The position numbers and the translations under genes were made by a program. A model generated the notes under the pieces. The model searched no databases. It was not told the origin of the DNA and was given only the letters and a program-made list of their open reading frames with translations. DNA of 64,000 nucleotides from UBA4720 sp038227135. Lineage in GTDB: Bacteria; Gemmatimonadota; Gemmatimonadetes; Gemmatimonadales; Gemmatimonadaceae. Below are positions 51,807-60,045 of the stretch, one piece after another (position 1 is the first letter of the stretch; each line of letters starts with the position of its first letter). Location of the stretch: the NCBI GenBank assembly GCA_038227135.1, contig JBBRQC010000008.1:1-64000 (forward strand), given 5' to 3'.

Positions 51807-51973
51807 TGAAATCCGCGCGGCGTGCGGGGCTTGAAGAACCGCAGTATGAGCGCGATGAAAAGGAACGCGATGCCGGCCCACCGAAGCGCGCTGTCATCCG
51901 CGCGAATTCCCCACCCAAGCAGCACCGCCGCTATCAGCATCAGAGCAAGCTTCGCAACGGTGAATGGAGTCAC
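51803..51973 (-). CDS. 56-residue membrane protein of unknown function
   Basis: Reading the minus strand from GTG at 51973 gives 56 residues with two hydrophobic segments, about 6-21 (A-K-L-A-L-M-L-I-A-A-V-L-L-G-W-G) and 31-45 (R-W-A-G-I-A-F-L-F-I-A-L-I-L). A short polar turn (R-A-D-D-S) separates them and a basic tail R-F-F-K-P-R-T-P-R follows. GTG overlaps the enoyl-CoA hydratase stop and its own TGA overlaps the dehydratase GTG, both as GTGA, and AAGGAG precedes it closely. Two exact overlaps make a chance frame unlikely. The basic C-terminus and hairpin suggest an inner-membrane protein with both ends inside. I recognise no family. Confidence 0.7.
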   Translation of the reverse strand: MTPFTVAKLALMLIAAVLLGWGIRADDSALRWAGIAFLFIALILRFFKPRTPRGFQ

Positions 51974-52734
51974 GACTCCTTCGTCCGGTTTGTGAATCGC
52001 TTGACGCCCGCGCGGAAATCGCTCGTTGCGCGGGCATCGGCGTTGGCGACTATTCCCGCGGATATTCCGTCGAGGAACCCGAGATGGTCGAGCTTGTAGA
52101 AAAGGGTTTTGGTGGCGGCCATCGCGCCGCGCGGCTGCTTCGCAAGCTGGGCGAGCAGGGCCTGCGAGAGTCCCTGGAACTCGCTGGCCGCGAAGACGCG
52201 CGAAACCAGCCCGATTTCCCTCGCCTGCTCCGCGGTCAGAATACGTCCCGTGCTGACGAGATCGAAAGCCTGCTTCTCGCCGACCGAACGTCGCAGCATC
52301 GTCATCACCATCGCTGGTACAAAGCCGATCGTCACCTCCGGATACCCGAACGTTGCAGCTTCGTGCGCGAGCACAATGTCGCAGGCAGTTGCCAGCCCAG
52401 CACCACCCGCGAAAGCACGGCCCCTCACCAGCGCCACGACTGGCTTTTCCATTCGGCGGATCGTGTGAAATACGTGCCCCAGCGCCTTCGCATCTTCAAG
52501 ATGCTCCTGGCGAGGCGCATCCAGCATTTCCTCGAGCGCGGCGAGATCCGCGCCGGTGCAGAAGTCCGCTCCATCGCCATCGATGGCAACGACGTTCACG
52601 GGGGACTCGCTGAGCGCGAATAGCGCTTCCGCCAGCTCGTCTGCGGTGACTCGGTCGAGTGCGTTCTTTTTCTCCGGACGAGCGAGAGTGATCCGGCCAA
52701 TCGCTCCCTCAACCGCCACCCGAATGTTCTTCAC
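51970..52734 (-). CDS. Enoyl-CoA hydratase/isomerase family protein
   Basis: Crotonase-fold enzyme of 254 residues. It shows the oxyanion segment A-D-F-C-T-G-A-D-L-A-A-L, A-F-A-G-G-A-G-L-A-T-A-C-D and the second block F-G-Y-P-E-V-T-I-G-F-V-P-A, whose Glu is conserved. The sequence around G-G-A-G-L is closest to methylglutaconyl-CoA hydratase-like members, fitting the adjacent methylcrotonyl-type carboxylase. It overlaps both neighbours by 4 nt. Confidence 0.88.
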   Translation of the reverse strand: MKNIRVAVEGAIGRITLARPEKKNALDRVTADELAEALFALSESPVNVVAIDGDGADFCTGADLAALEEMLDAPRQEHLEDAKALGHVFHTIRRMEKPVVALVRGRAFAGGAGLATACDIVLAHEAATFGYPEVTIGFVPAMVMTMLRRSVGEKQAFDLVSTGRILTAEQAREIGLVSRVFAASEFQGLSQALLAQLAKQPRGAMAATKTLFYKLDHLGFLDGISAGIVANADARATSDFRAGVKRFTNRTKES

Positions 52735-53084
52735 TTCGCCCCCGGCAGCGCCAAACGCTTCGCCTCCGCGTCCGGGACTTCGATGACCATCCGTAGCAGT
52801 GCCGTCGAAAACACCTTCCCCTGCGCATCCGTCTTGAGTGACAGAGTTCCGCCACCATCGAGCGCGCCATGCAGGAGAAAGTTGAGCGCGTTCAGATTCG
52901 GAAGCTCGTACCGTTCGACGTCGCCTTCGATCATGCCGCGGAAATGATCAGCGACTCTGGCGCGGGTCACGAATTCCTCGAGAACGTCGTACCAACGCTG
53001 CTGCAGCGCGATCACTCCGACATTTGCGGTGTCGCCTTTGTCCCCCGAGCGCGCGTGGGCGATGTCGAGGAGCCGGACTTTCAT
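52731..53084 (-). CDS. AtuA-associated small protein (AtuA C-terminal-like domain)
   Basis: A 117-residue protein beginning V-R-L-L-D-I-A-H-A-R-S-G-D-K-G-D-T-A-N-V-G. This is the domain found at the C-terminus of many AtuA (DUF1446) proteins, here on its own gene directly after atuA. The conserved D-K-G-D and the later A-L-N-F-L-L-H-G-A-L-D-G-G-G are seen. Function is unknown; a ferredoxin-like fold joined to AtuA is expected. It overlaps both neighbours. Confidence 0.8.
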   Translation of the reverse strand: MKVRLLDIAHARSGDKGDTANVGVIALQQRWYDVLEEFVTRARVADHFRGMIEGDVERYELPNLNALNFLLHGALDGGGTLSLKTDAQGKVFSTALLRMVIEVPDAEAKRLALPGAK

Positions 53085-54439
53085 GAGATGATCTCGACTT
53101 TCGGTTTCACGACCGACTTGTCGATGAGTGCCGGCCAGTAAGCCACGATCTCTTCCACTTTCGGCCTGCCGCCGGCGAAGCCGGTAACGCTGGGCGGACC
53201 ATTGAGAACGAGCGGGGCGATCTCTCGCGTGAACCGTTCCACGGCGGCGCGATCCGCGCCGCGAACACCGAACCGAAGCTGCACCTCCGGCGCATCGAGT
53301 CTTTCGCCCGCGAGCGGGCCGTGGGTGGCGTTCGCGCCGACGAACTCCGTGAGGATGCGATCGAACTTCAGACCGAGACGGTCCAGCCGCTCGCGAAGAA
53401 TTCTGTCCGCCGCCTCAGCTTTGTCGAGAGCCTCAGGCCAGGCGTAGACGAGCGTGCCCACCGCTTTGAATCCGGCGCGGTAGGCCACCGATACCTTGAG
53501 CTTGTCGGTCGGTGGCTTGCCCTTGATGCCCGAGACGAGAACGCGATCTTGTCCATCCTGAGCGAGGCGAATCGTCGTAAAATCCGCAATGACGTCGGGC
53601 GTGATGTACGAATGGGGATCGCCCATCTCGTAGACGAGCTGTTCACTCACTGTGGGCACCGAGACTCTGCCGCCGGTGCCGGGGTGCTTGGTCACGACGA
53701 ACGTCCCGTCGGAACGCGCCTCGACCAGCGGGTAACCGACGTTGGCGAGGTCGGGAATGGACTTCCAGTCGTAAAGACAATTCCCGCCCGAGCATTGCGC
53801 GCCGCACTCGATGATGTGGCCAGCGACGATTCCTGCCGCGAGATGGTCCCAGCTTTCCGCGCCCCAGCCGAACTCGTGACGCAGCGGGCCCATGGTGAGC
53901 GCGGTGTCGGTGGACCGGCCAGTGATGACGACGTTCGCGCTACCCTGAAGCGCCTCGACAATGGGATCCGATCCGATGTACGCGTTCGCCGACAGCACGC
54001 GATCTCTGACACTCGAGAGCGGTTCGCCCGTCTCCATATTGGCGAGAGGGTGGCCGTGCGCGATGAGCTCGTCGATTCGGCCGAGCAGGTCGTCGCCCGT
54101 CACGACCCCAATCCGCAATTTGCTTCCGCGACGCTGCGCTCCCACTAGCCTGACGGCCTCGGCGCACGCGCGGGGATTCACACCGCCCGCGTTCGCCACG
54201 ACTTTGACTCCCTTATCCAGAACAGCCGGCAGAATGCTCTCCATCGCGCCGATGAAGTCGCGGGCGTATCCGAGCGACGGATCGCGCTCCCTCTGCTTCT
54301 GCAGAATCGACATCGTGACCTCGGCCAGATAGTCGAGCATCAGGTAGTCGATTTGCCCTCCCTCCACCTGCCGTCGCGGAGCGTCGAGATCGTCGCCCCA
54401 GAACCCCTGACCACCCGCGACTCGAACTATCTCTTTCAA
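53081..54439 (-). CDS. AtuA-family protein (DUF1446)
   Basis: AtuA is needed for acyclic terpene (citronellol, geraniol) use in Pseudomonas, but its reaction is unknown. The 452 residues begin V-R-V-A-G-G-Q-G-F-W-G-D-D and contain A-N-A-G-G-V-N-P near 83, V-V-I-T-G-R-S-T-D-T-A near 173 and G-G-N-C-L-Y-D-W. These are family blocks. TTG start, behind GGAGAG and overlapping the carboxyltransferase stop as TTGA. The usual C-terminal domain is the separate next gene. With carboxyltransferase and enoyl-CoA hydratase it suggests a branched or terpene acyl-CoA route. Confidence 0.85.
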   Translation of the reverse strand: MKEIVRVAGGQGFWGDDLDAPRRQVEGGQIDYLMLDYLAEVTMSILQKQRERDPSLGYARDFIGAMESILPAVLDKGVKVVANAGGVNPRACAEAVRLVGAQRRGSKLRIGVVTGDDLLGRIDELIAHGHPLANMETGEPLSSVRDRVLSANAYIGSDPIVEALQGSANVVITGRSTDTALTMGPLRHEFGWGAESWDHLAAGIVAGHIIECGAQCSGGNCLYDWKSIPDLANVGYPLVEARSDGTFVVTKHPGTGGRVSVPTVSEQLVYEMGDPHSYITPDVIADFTTIRLAQDGQDRVLVSGIKGKPPTDKLKVSVAYRAGFKAVGTLVYAWPEALDKAEAADRILRERLDRLGLKFDRILTEFVGANATHGPLAGERLDAPEVQLRFGVRGADRAAVERFTREIAPLVLNGPPSVTGFAGGRPKVEEIVAYWPALIDKSVVKPKVEIIS

Positions 54440-56055
54440 CTGCTCTCTCCGAGGTGAGGCGGCAGCACGAACGGCCCGAGGTGCGGTCCGGGATTGTGCA
54501 GTGCGGCGCGAAGCGCGAGGCTCAGCATCTCGCGGGTGTTCTCGGGATAGACGATCGCATCGACGAAGCCGCGGGCAGCAGCATAGCGCGCATCGAGCTG
54601 GTTCTCATAATCGGCGCGCATCTCATCCACCGCAGCCGCCACCTCAGCCGGAGGCGCGTCTCCGGTCTTCTTGGCGGTTTCGAGTGCAGGGCCGTGCACC
54701 GCCTGAATAGCGGACTCGCCCTCCATCACGGCCATTCGTCCGGTGGGCCAGCTGAGTATGAAGTCGGGATCGAATCCCTGCCCCGCCATCGCGTAGTAAC
54801 CAGCGCCCGACGCGTGGTTGACCGTCAGAACGATCTTCGGCACGAGAGCCGTCGCCATCGCCTCGACGAAACGCGCACCCGCGCGGATTATCCCGCCCTG
54901 CTCTGCTTCGGTTCCAACCATGAAGCCCGAGACGTCCTGAACGAAGAGCAACGGGATGCCAAGGCGGTCACAGCGGTCGATGAAGTAGGCGACTTTTTCG
55001 GCACTCTCCGTGTACACGATGCCGCCAAAGTGTGGCTTCTCACCCTCGCGCCCCTTGATGAGTCCGCGCTGATTGGCGATGACACCGACGCTGATTCCAT
55101 CGATGCGAGCGTCGCCGCAGATCATCTCGCGCGCCATGCCCTCCTGAAACTCGTCGATCTTTCCGTTGTCCAGGATCGCTCCGAGGATCTGATGCATGTC
55201 GTAGGACATGCGATGATCCGCCGGGAGCAGATCGTAGAGCTGCTCGGCACTGGCGGTGGCTCCGCTCTCGCGCGGGAACAAGGCGACGTCACGACTCGAT
55301 ATGGGCAGCCGCTCGATCAGGTCGCGGATCTTGGCGATGCACGATTTGTCGTCATCGAGCGCGTAGTGCGCGACGCCACTGATCTCGGTATGGGTCGATG
55401 CCCCACCCAGCGTCTCCGAGTCGACGACCTGTCCGGTCGCGCCCTTGACGAGGTTCGGTCCACCCAGTCCCATGAAGGAGCTTCCCTTCACCATGAGAAT
55501 GACATCCGAAAGTGCGGGCAGGTACGCGCCGCCCGCGACGCATTGTCCCATTACAGCGGCGATCTGGGGAATGCGCAGATATCGCCGCATGATCGAGTTG
55601 TAGTAGAAGATCCGCGCCGCGCCGTACTGCCCCGGGAATACGCCGCCCTGATAGGGAAGATTGACGCCCGCGGAATCCACGAGATACACGATCGGGATTC
55701 GGCAGCGCATCGCGATCTCCTGGGCGCGGAGAATCTTCTTGATCGTCTCCGGCCACCACGAACCAGCTTTCACCGTCGCGTCGTTGGCGACGACGACTGT
55801 CTCCCGCCCCTGGACACGTACGACCGCCGTCACTACCCCGGCTGCGGGAGCCTGACCCTTGTACTGATCGTGGGCAACCAGTAACCCGATTTCGAGCATG
55901 CTGGATCCGGGATCGCGCAGAAGCTCTACACGCTCGCGAGCCGTGAGTTTACCCTGCTTGTGGAGCTTTTCGATTTTCTTCGCGCCCCCGGCCTCGCGGA
56001 GCTTGTCCTCGAGCGCCCGTACCTGATCGCTCAGCTCGCGCAGGCGGTTGCTCAT
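54436..56055 (-). CDS. Acyl-CoA carboxylase carboxyltransferase (beta) subunit, methylcrotonyl/geranyl type
   Basis: Transfers carboxyl from biotin to an acyl-CoA. The 539 residues show L-T-A-R-E-R-V-E-L-L, the oxyanion region V-D-S-A-G-V-N-L-P, M-G-Q-C-V-A-G-G-A-Y-L-P-A-L-S-D and L-G-G-A-S-T-H-T-E-I-S-G-V. G-G-A-Y-L-P-A-L and this G-G-A..H..S-G-V pattern are those of MccB/AtuC, not of propionyl-CoA carboxylase. The biotin carboxylase/carrier subunit is not in the window. The ATG shares its A with the B12-subunit stop (TAATG). Confidence 0.88.
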   Translation of the reverse strand: MSNRLRELSDQVRALEDKLREAGGAKKIEKLHKQGKLTARERVELLRDPGSSMLEIGLLVAHDQYKGQAPAAGVVTAVVRVQGRETVVVANDATVKAGSWWPETIKKILRAQEIAMRCRIPIVYLVDSAGVNLPYQGGVFPGQYGAARIFYYNSIMRRYLRIPQIAAVMGQCVAGGAYLPALSDVILMVKGSSFMGLGGPNLVKGATGQVVDSETLGGASTHTEISGVAHYALDDDKSCIAKIRDLIERLPISSRDVALFPRESGATASAEQLYDLLPADHRMSYDMHQILGAILDNGKIDEFQEGMAREMICGDARIDGISVGVIANQRGLIKGREGEKPHFGGIVYTESAEKVAYFIDRCDRLGIPLLFVQDVSGFMVGTEAEQGGIIRAGARFVEAMATALVPKIVLTVNHASGAGYYAMAGQGFDPDFILSWPTGRMAVMEGESAIQAVHGPALETAKKTGDAPPAEVAAAVDEMRADYENQLDARYAAARGFVDAIVYPENTREMLSLALRAALHNPGPHLGPFVLPPHLGESS

Positions 56056-56465
56056 TACGCTTCCTGCTTTTCGTGCGCCTGAAACCACTCCTTGATGTAC
56101 GCGATCAGCTCGCTCGTGGGAGTGCCGGGCCCGAAGAGGCGGCCGATTCCTTTTTCCGAGAGCGCGTCCACATCCTCCTTCGGGATGATGCCGCCTCCGG
56201 TGATCAGGATGTCGTCACGTCCCTGTGCCCGCACCAACTCCTTGACCCGGGGAATGAGCGTCATGTGCGCGCCGCTCAAGATGGAGAGGCCGATGACGTC
56301 CACGTCCTCCTGAATGGCGGCGGTCGCGATCATCTCCGGGGTCTGGTGCAAGCCAGTATAGATGACTTCCATGCCGGCGTCGCGGAGCGCAGCCGCCACG
56401 ACCTTGGCGCCGCGGTCATGGCCGTCGAGGCCGGGCTTGGCAACGAGTACTCGGATTGGTCTCAT
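56055..56465 (-). CDS. Acyl-CoA mutase small subunit, cobalamin-binding
   Basis: Separate B12 domain for a split mutase. The 136 residues show the base-off motif G-L-D-G-H16-D-R-G, in which His replaces the dimethylbenzimidazole of B12, then L-S-I-L-S-G-A-H and I-T-G-G-G-I-I-P. It is encoded 789 nt from the large subunit, with the methyltransferase gene between. Length and sequence match the C-terminal domain of methylmalonyl-CoA mutase. Confidence 0.93.
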   Translation of the reverse strand: MRPIRVLVAKPGLDGHDRGAKVVAAALRDAGMEVIYTGLHQTPEMIATAAIQEDVDVIGLSILSGAHMTLIPRVKELVRAQGRDDILITGGGIIPKEDVDALSEKGIGRLFGPGTPTSELIAYIKEWFQAHEKQEA

Positions 56466-56510
56466 AGAGAGGTCAAAGTTAGCCGTTGCGACGCACGAGC
56501 GGCAATCGGC

Positions 56511-57263
56511 TCACCCTTTACGCGCGACGACGAGCATCTCGGGCGAGGTCCGGCGGAGCGATCGATCGTTGAATCCGTCGAACGCCTGTTCAACGATCAA
56601 TCCCGCATCTGCGCACAATTCGGCCAGCCTTGTCGCTGTGTAGAGACGGAGCCTGTGCTCGCGGGTTCCCTTCTTGGCGCCCCGCCGCCACATCGAATGC
56701 ACGGTCAGCACTCCCGATAGCGAATCGAACTCGCGCTCCTGCGCGAAGAGTGTGCCGTCGCTCGTAGTCCACCAGTCGCGCTGGAGGAAGCGAGCCATGA
56801 CGCCGTCCCTGTTCCCCCCGTGCCACACCAGGGTTCCGCCCGGCTTAAGCACCCGCGCGAACTCCCGGATCACGCGCGCGTCGTCACCAGGGTGGGCAAA
56901 GAATCCGAACGACGTGAACAGGTTGAGCACCGCGTCGAACCGCCCCGTCCACTTTGCCGGCATCTTGCGCATGTCGCCGCGGACGTAACGCAGGTTCTTC
57001 GCCGTCCCGCGCCTGCGGGCTACCGAGAGGAGATCGGCCGAATAATCGAGCCCATCCACATCGTAGCCCGCCTCAGCAAGCAGGTGCGCGTGCCGCCCCT
57101 GACCGCACGGAACGTCGAGCACGCGCGCTCCAGCGGGTAGGCCCAGTAGCTCGATGAGACGCGATATCTCCTGGCGGTCGCGCTCGAGCGTGAAGAGCAG
57201 CCCGTACTCCAGGAGGTAATGGGCGTCGAACGCTGACTCCCACCACTCTTTCGATTTCTTCAG
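56511..57263 (-). CDS. SAM-dependent class I methyltransferase (probable CTG start)
   Basis: Product of about 250 residues with the Rossmann methyltransferase core: motif I A-R-V-L-D-V-P-C-G-Q-G-R-H-A, acidic V-D-G-L-D-Y, R-G-D-M-R and F-A-R-V-L-K-P-G-G. The first canonical start, GTG at 57122, lies inside motif I. The frame continues upstream with the conserved family N-terminus W-W-E-S-A-F-D-A-H-Y-L and L-I-E-L-L-G-L-P-A-G. CTG at 57263 overlaps the mutase stop as CTGA. The substrate is unknown. Its place between the two subunits of the mutase suggests a role with that enzyme or cofactor, but this is inference. Confidence 0.82.
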   Translation of the reverse strand: MKKSKEWWESAFDAHYLLEYGLLFTLERDRQEISRLIELLGLPAGARVLDVPCGQGRHAHLLAEAGYDVDGLDYSADLLSVARRRGTAKNLRYVRGDMRKMPAKWTGRFDAVLNLFTSFGFFAHPGDDARVIREFARVLKPGGTLVWHGGNRDGVMARFLQRDWWTTSDGTLFAQEREFDSLSGVLTVHSMWRRGAKKGTREHRLRLYTATRLAELCADAGLIVEQAFDGFNDRSLRRTSPEMLVVARKG

Positions 57264-58984
57264 AAGAAAACGGGCTCGCGGTAAGCGCCGAACACCGTTT
57301 CCATCGCCGCGCGAATCTCGTAGAGGGTGCAGTAGGCGCGCGCGGAGTCGAGGATGTATGGCATCAGGTTCTCGGATGTGCTCGCGGCTTCACGCAGCGC
57401 GGTGAGACGCTTCTCCACAAGGGCGTTGTCGCGCTCCGCACGCATCTTCGCCATTCGCTGCTTTTGGTCACGCTCGGTTTCTTCGGCGATCTTGAGAAGC
57501 TCGATCTTCAGCTCGGGCTCGTCGGTGACGAACTCGTTGACGCCGACGATGACCCGGCGGTGCTGCTCGATCTCCCACTGCTGCCGCGCCGCGGACTCGT
57601 TAATCTTCCGCTGAAGCCATCCAGTCTCGAGTCCCCGTACTACTCCGCCGACCTCCTCGATCTGCTGGAAATACATCTCTGCTTCCCGCTCCAGCTCCGT
57701 GGTCAGCGTCTCGACGTAATACGATCCGCCAAGCGGATCGATCACGTTGGGAACGCCGGTCTCGTAGGCGAGGACCTGCTGCGTTCGTAGCGCGACCTGC
57801 ACGGACTCTTCTGTCGGCAGCGCGAGTGTTTCGTCCATCGAGTTGGTGTGAAGAGATTGCGTTCCGCCGAGGACCGCCGCCAACGCCTGGTAGGCGACGC
57901 GGATGACGTTGTTCATCGGCTGCTGGGCTGTGAGCGTGACGCCTGCCGTCTGCGAGTGAAACCGCATCACCAGCGATCTCGGATCCCTGGCGCCATACCG
58001 CTCCGTCATGTGGCGCGCCCAGATCCGGCGCGCAGCGCGAAGTTTGGCGATCTCCTCGAAGAAATCGTTGTGGATATCCCAAAAAAAGGATAAGCGGGGG
58101 GCGAAAGCGTCCACGTCGAGGCCGCGGGCAATTCCACGCTCCACGTACGTGAACCCATCGGCTAGCGTGAACGCCAGTTCCTGCGCGGCGGTGGCGCCGG
58201 CCTCGCGGATGTGGTATCCGGAGATAGAAATGGTATTCCACTGCGGTACGTGCTCGGCCGACCACTCGAAGCAATCAATGATGAGTCTAAGCGCCGGCTC
58301 GATGGGATAGACCCACGCGTGCTGCGCCATGTACTCCTTGAGAATGTCGTTCTGGATAGTGCCGCGAAGCTTGTGCGAATCGATTCCCTTTTTTTCCGCG
58401 GCAGCGATGTAGAAACAGTAGAGTATGACCGCGGGGCCGTTGATCGTCATCGAGGTGGAGACCTCGTCGAGCGGAATCCCGTCGAACAATGTCTCCATAT
58501 CGGCGAGGCTCGAAATGGCGACACCGCACTTGCCGACTTCTCCCTCCGAGCGGGGATGGTCGGAGTCGTATCCCATCAACGTCGGGAAATCGAACGCCAC
58601 TGACAGTCCCGTTTGTCCGTGCGCGAGCAGGAACTTGTAGCGCTCATTCGTGTCGCGCGCGCTCCCGAATCCGGCGAATTGGCGCATCGTCCACAGCCGT
58701 CCGCGATATCCGGTCGGATGGATGCCTCGGGTGTAGGGATAGACACCGGGCAGCCCCAACGCACCCGCGTCTGTCTCCGCCGAGTCGAGCGGTGTGTAGA
58801 CCGGCTGGACCTCCTTCTCGGAGTTCGTGAAAGCGATGTCGCGCAGCTCACCCTTTTCGTATTTCCTGCGCCATTCGGCGACTTCTTTCCGGAGGAGGCG
58901 CAGCTCTGCGCTCTGCTCCTCGTTCGTCGCGACTGGGTCCCCGTCGGCAGAACCCTTGGACTCGATGCTTTTGAGTTTGCTCAT
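57260..58984 (-). CDS. Acyl-CoA mutase large subunit (methylmalonyl/isobutyryl-CoA mutase family)
   Basis: Adenosylcobalamin-dependent carbon-skeleton mutase without its B12 domain, 574 residues. It has V-Y-P-Y-T-R-G-I-H-P-T-G-Y-R-G-R, R-Q-F-A-G-F-G, S-V-A-F-D-F-P-T-L-M-G-Y-D-S-D, S-I-S-G-Y-H-I-R-E-A-G-A-T and G-G-T-Q-S-L-H-T-N. In K-E-Y-M-A-Q-H-A-W the Gln aligns with Arg207 of methylmalonyl-CoA mutase (K-E-F-M-V-R-N-T), which holds the free carboxylate. Isobutyryl-CoA mutases have Gln here. So the substrate may be isobutyryl- or a related acyl-CoA. ATG overlaps the meaB stop. Confidence 0.9.
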   Translation of the reverse strand: MSKLKSIESKGSADGDPVATNEEQSAELRLLRKEVAEWRRKYEKGELRDIAFTNSEKEVQPVYTPLDSAETDAGALGLPGVYPYTRGIHPTGYRGRLWTMRQFAGFGSARDTNERYKFLLAHGQTGLSVAFDFPTLMGYDSDHPRSEGEVGKCGVAISSLADMETLFDGIPLDEVSTSMTINGPAVILYCFYIAAAEKKGIDSHKLRGTIQNDILKEYMAQHAWVYPIEPALRLIIDCFEWSAEHVPQWNTISISGYHIREAGATAAQELAFTLADGFTYVERGIARGLDVDAFAPRLSFFWDIHNDFFEEIAKLRAARRIWARHMTERYGARDPRSLVMRFHSQTAGVTLTAQQPMNNVIRVAYQALAAVLGGTQSLHTNSMDETLALPTEESVQVALRTQQVLAYETGVPNVIDPLGGSYYVETLTTELEREAEMYFQQIEEVGGVVRGLETGWLQRKINESAARQQWEIEQHRRVIVGVNEFVTDEPELKIELLKIAEETERDQKQRMAKMRAERDNALVEKRLTALREAASTSENLMPYILDSARAYCTLYEIRAAMETVFGAYREPVFF

Positions 58985-60045
58985 TTTCTCTGTTCTCCGC
59001 GTACGAGCTCACCGCTTTGGCGAAGCAGCTGGTCTGCGACCGCAAACGGTGTCGAGCGACCCTCTTCCACCGAGGGGAGCTGCTCATCGATCCAGGCCAT
59101 CGTGCGAGAGTCCTTCCACAGCCGATCCCTGACCTTCCGCTCTACCACGTCTATTACGCGCTCACGCATCCTTTCACGTCTCCGCGCGCGCAGCGTTCCC
59201 GTTCGCTCAAGATAAGCAAAGTGCCGGTCCAGCGCGGAGACCATCTCGCTGATTCCCTCCTGCTTTGTCGCGACCGCGCTCAGGACCGGCGGAGTCCAGG
59301 CCGCCGGATTGTCGGCGGCCGCGGCCTCACGCGCCAACCTCGCGGGATTCATCCGCTTAAGGTCAACTCCGTGATGCGCCGGTACATTGCCGAACGACAC
59401 ACCCTTCCGAAGCCCCAGCATCAGCTCGACATCGTTGCGCAGCCGATCCGCACCGGGACGATCTGCCTTGTTGACGATGAAAACGTCAGCGACTTCCATT
59501 ACACCGGCCTTGAGCGTCTGAATCGAATCTCCGGACTCCGGCACGAGGATCAGTGCTGTCGAGTCCGCCGTGCGCGCGACTTCGAGCTCTGACTGTCCAA
59601 CTCCGACCGTTTCTATGACGAGGCGGTCAAAACCAAATGCGTCGAGCACATCGGCCACTTCTCGCGTGGCTGCCGCGAGGCCACCCAATGATCCGCGGGT
59701 TGCCATCGACCGGATGAAGACTCCCGGATCGAGCGCGACGTTTTCCATGCGGACACGATCACCCAGCAGGGCTCCGCCGGTGAAGGGTGACGTCGGGTCG
59801 ACCGCGATCACTCCGACCCTGAGGCCTGCTTCGCGAAAGCTCTTTACCAGGAGTGCCGTTATCGTGCTCTTCCCGGCGCCAGGCGGTCCGGTTAGACCTA
59901 TCCGTCTTGCTCGTCCGGTTCGCGAATGAAGGCGAGCCAGGATCGCCTCGAACCCCTCGCGGTGGTTTTCGACGATGCTGACCACGCGCGCCAGCGCGGC
60001 GGGTTTTCCCGCGTCGAAATCATCCAGCAACCTCTCAGATGACAC
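58981..60045 (-). CDS. meaB: Mutase-associated GTPase chaperone MeaB
   Basis: G3E GTPase that loads and protects the cobalamin of the mutase. The 354 residues have the P-loop G-L-T-G-P-P-G-A-G-K-S-T (50-61), A-V-D-P-T-S-P-F-T-G-G-A-L-L-G-D-R-V-R-M, V-I-E-T-V-G-V-G-Q-S-E and the base motif V-N-K-A-D. GTG at 60045 gives V-S-S-E-R-L-L-D-D-F, the normal N-terminus; an upstream start would read ybeY sequence. It lies directly before the mutase gene, as in many bacteria. Confidence 0.94.
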   Translation of the reverse strand: MSSERLLDDFDAGKPAALARVVSIVENHREGFEAILARLHSRTGRARRIGLTGPPGAGKSTITALLVKSFREAGLRVGVIAVDPTSPFTGGALLGDRVRMENVALDPGVFIRSMATRGSLGGLAAATREVADVLDAFGFDRLVIETVGVGQSELEVARTADSTALILVPESGDSIQTLKAGVMEVADVFIVNKADRPGADRLRNDVELMLGLRKGVSFGNVPAHHGVDLKRMNPARLAREAAAADNPAAWTPPVLSAVATKQEGISEMVSALDRHFAYLERTGTLRARRRERMRERVIDVVERKVRDRLWKDSRTMAWIDEQLPSVEEGRSTPFAVADQLLRQSGELVRGEQRK

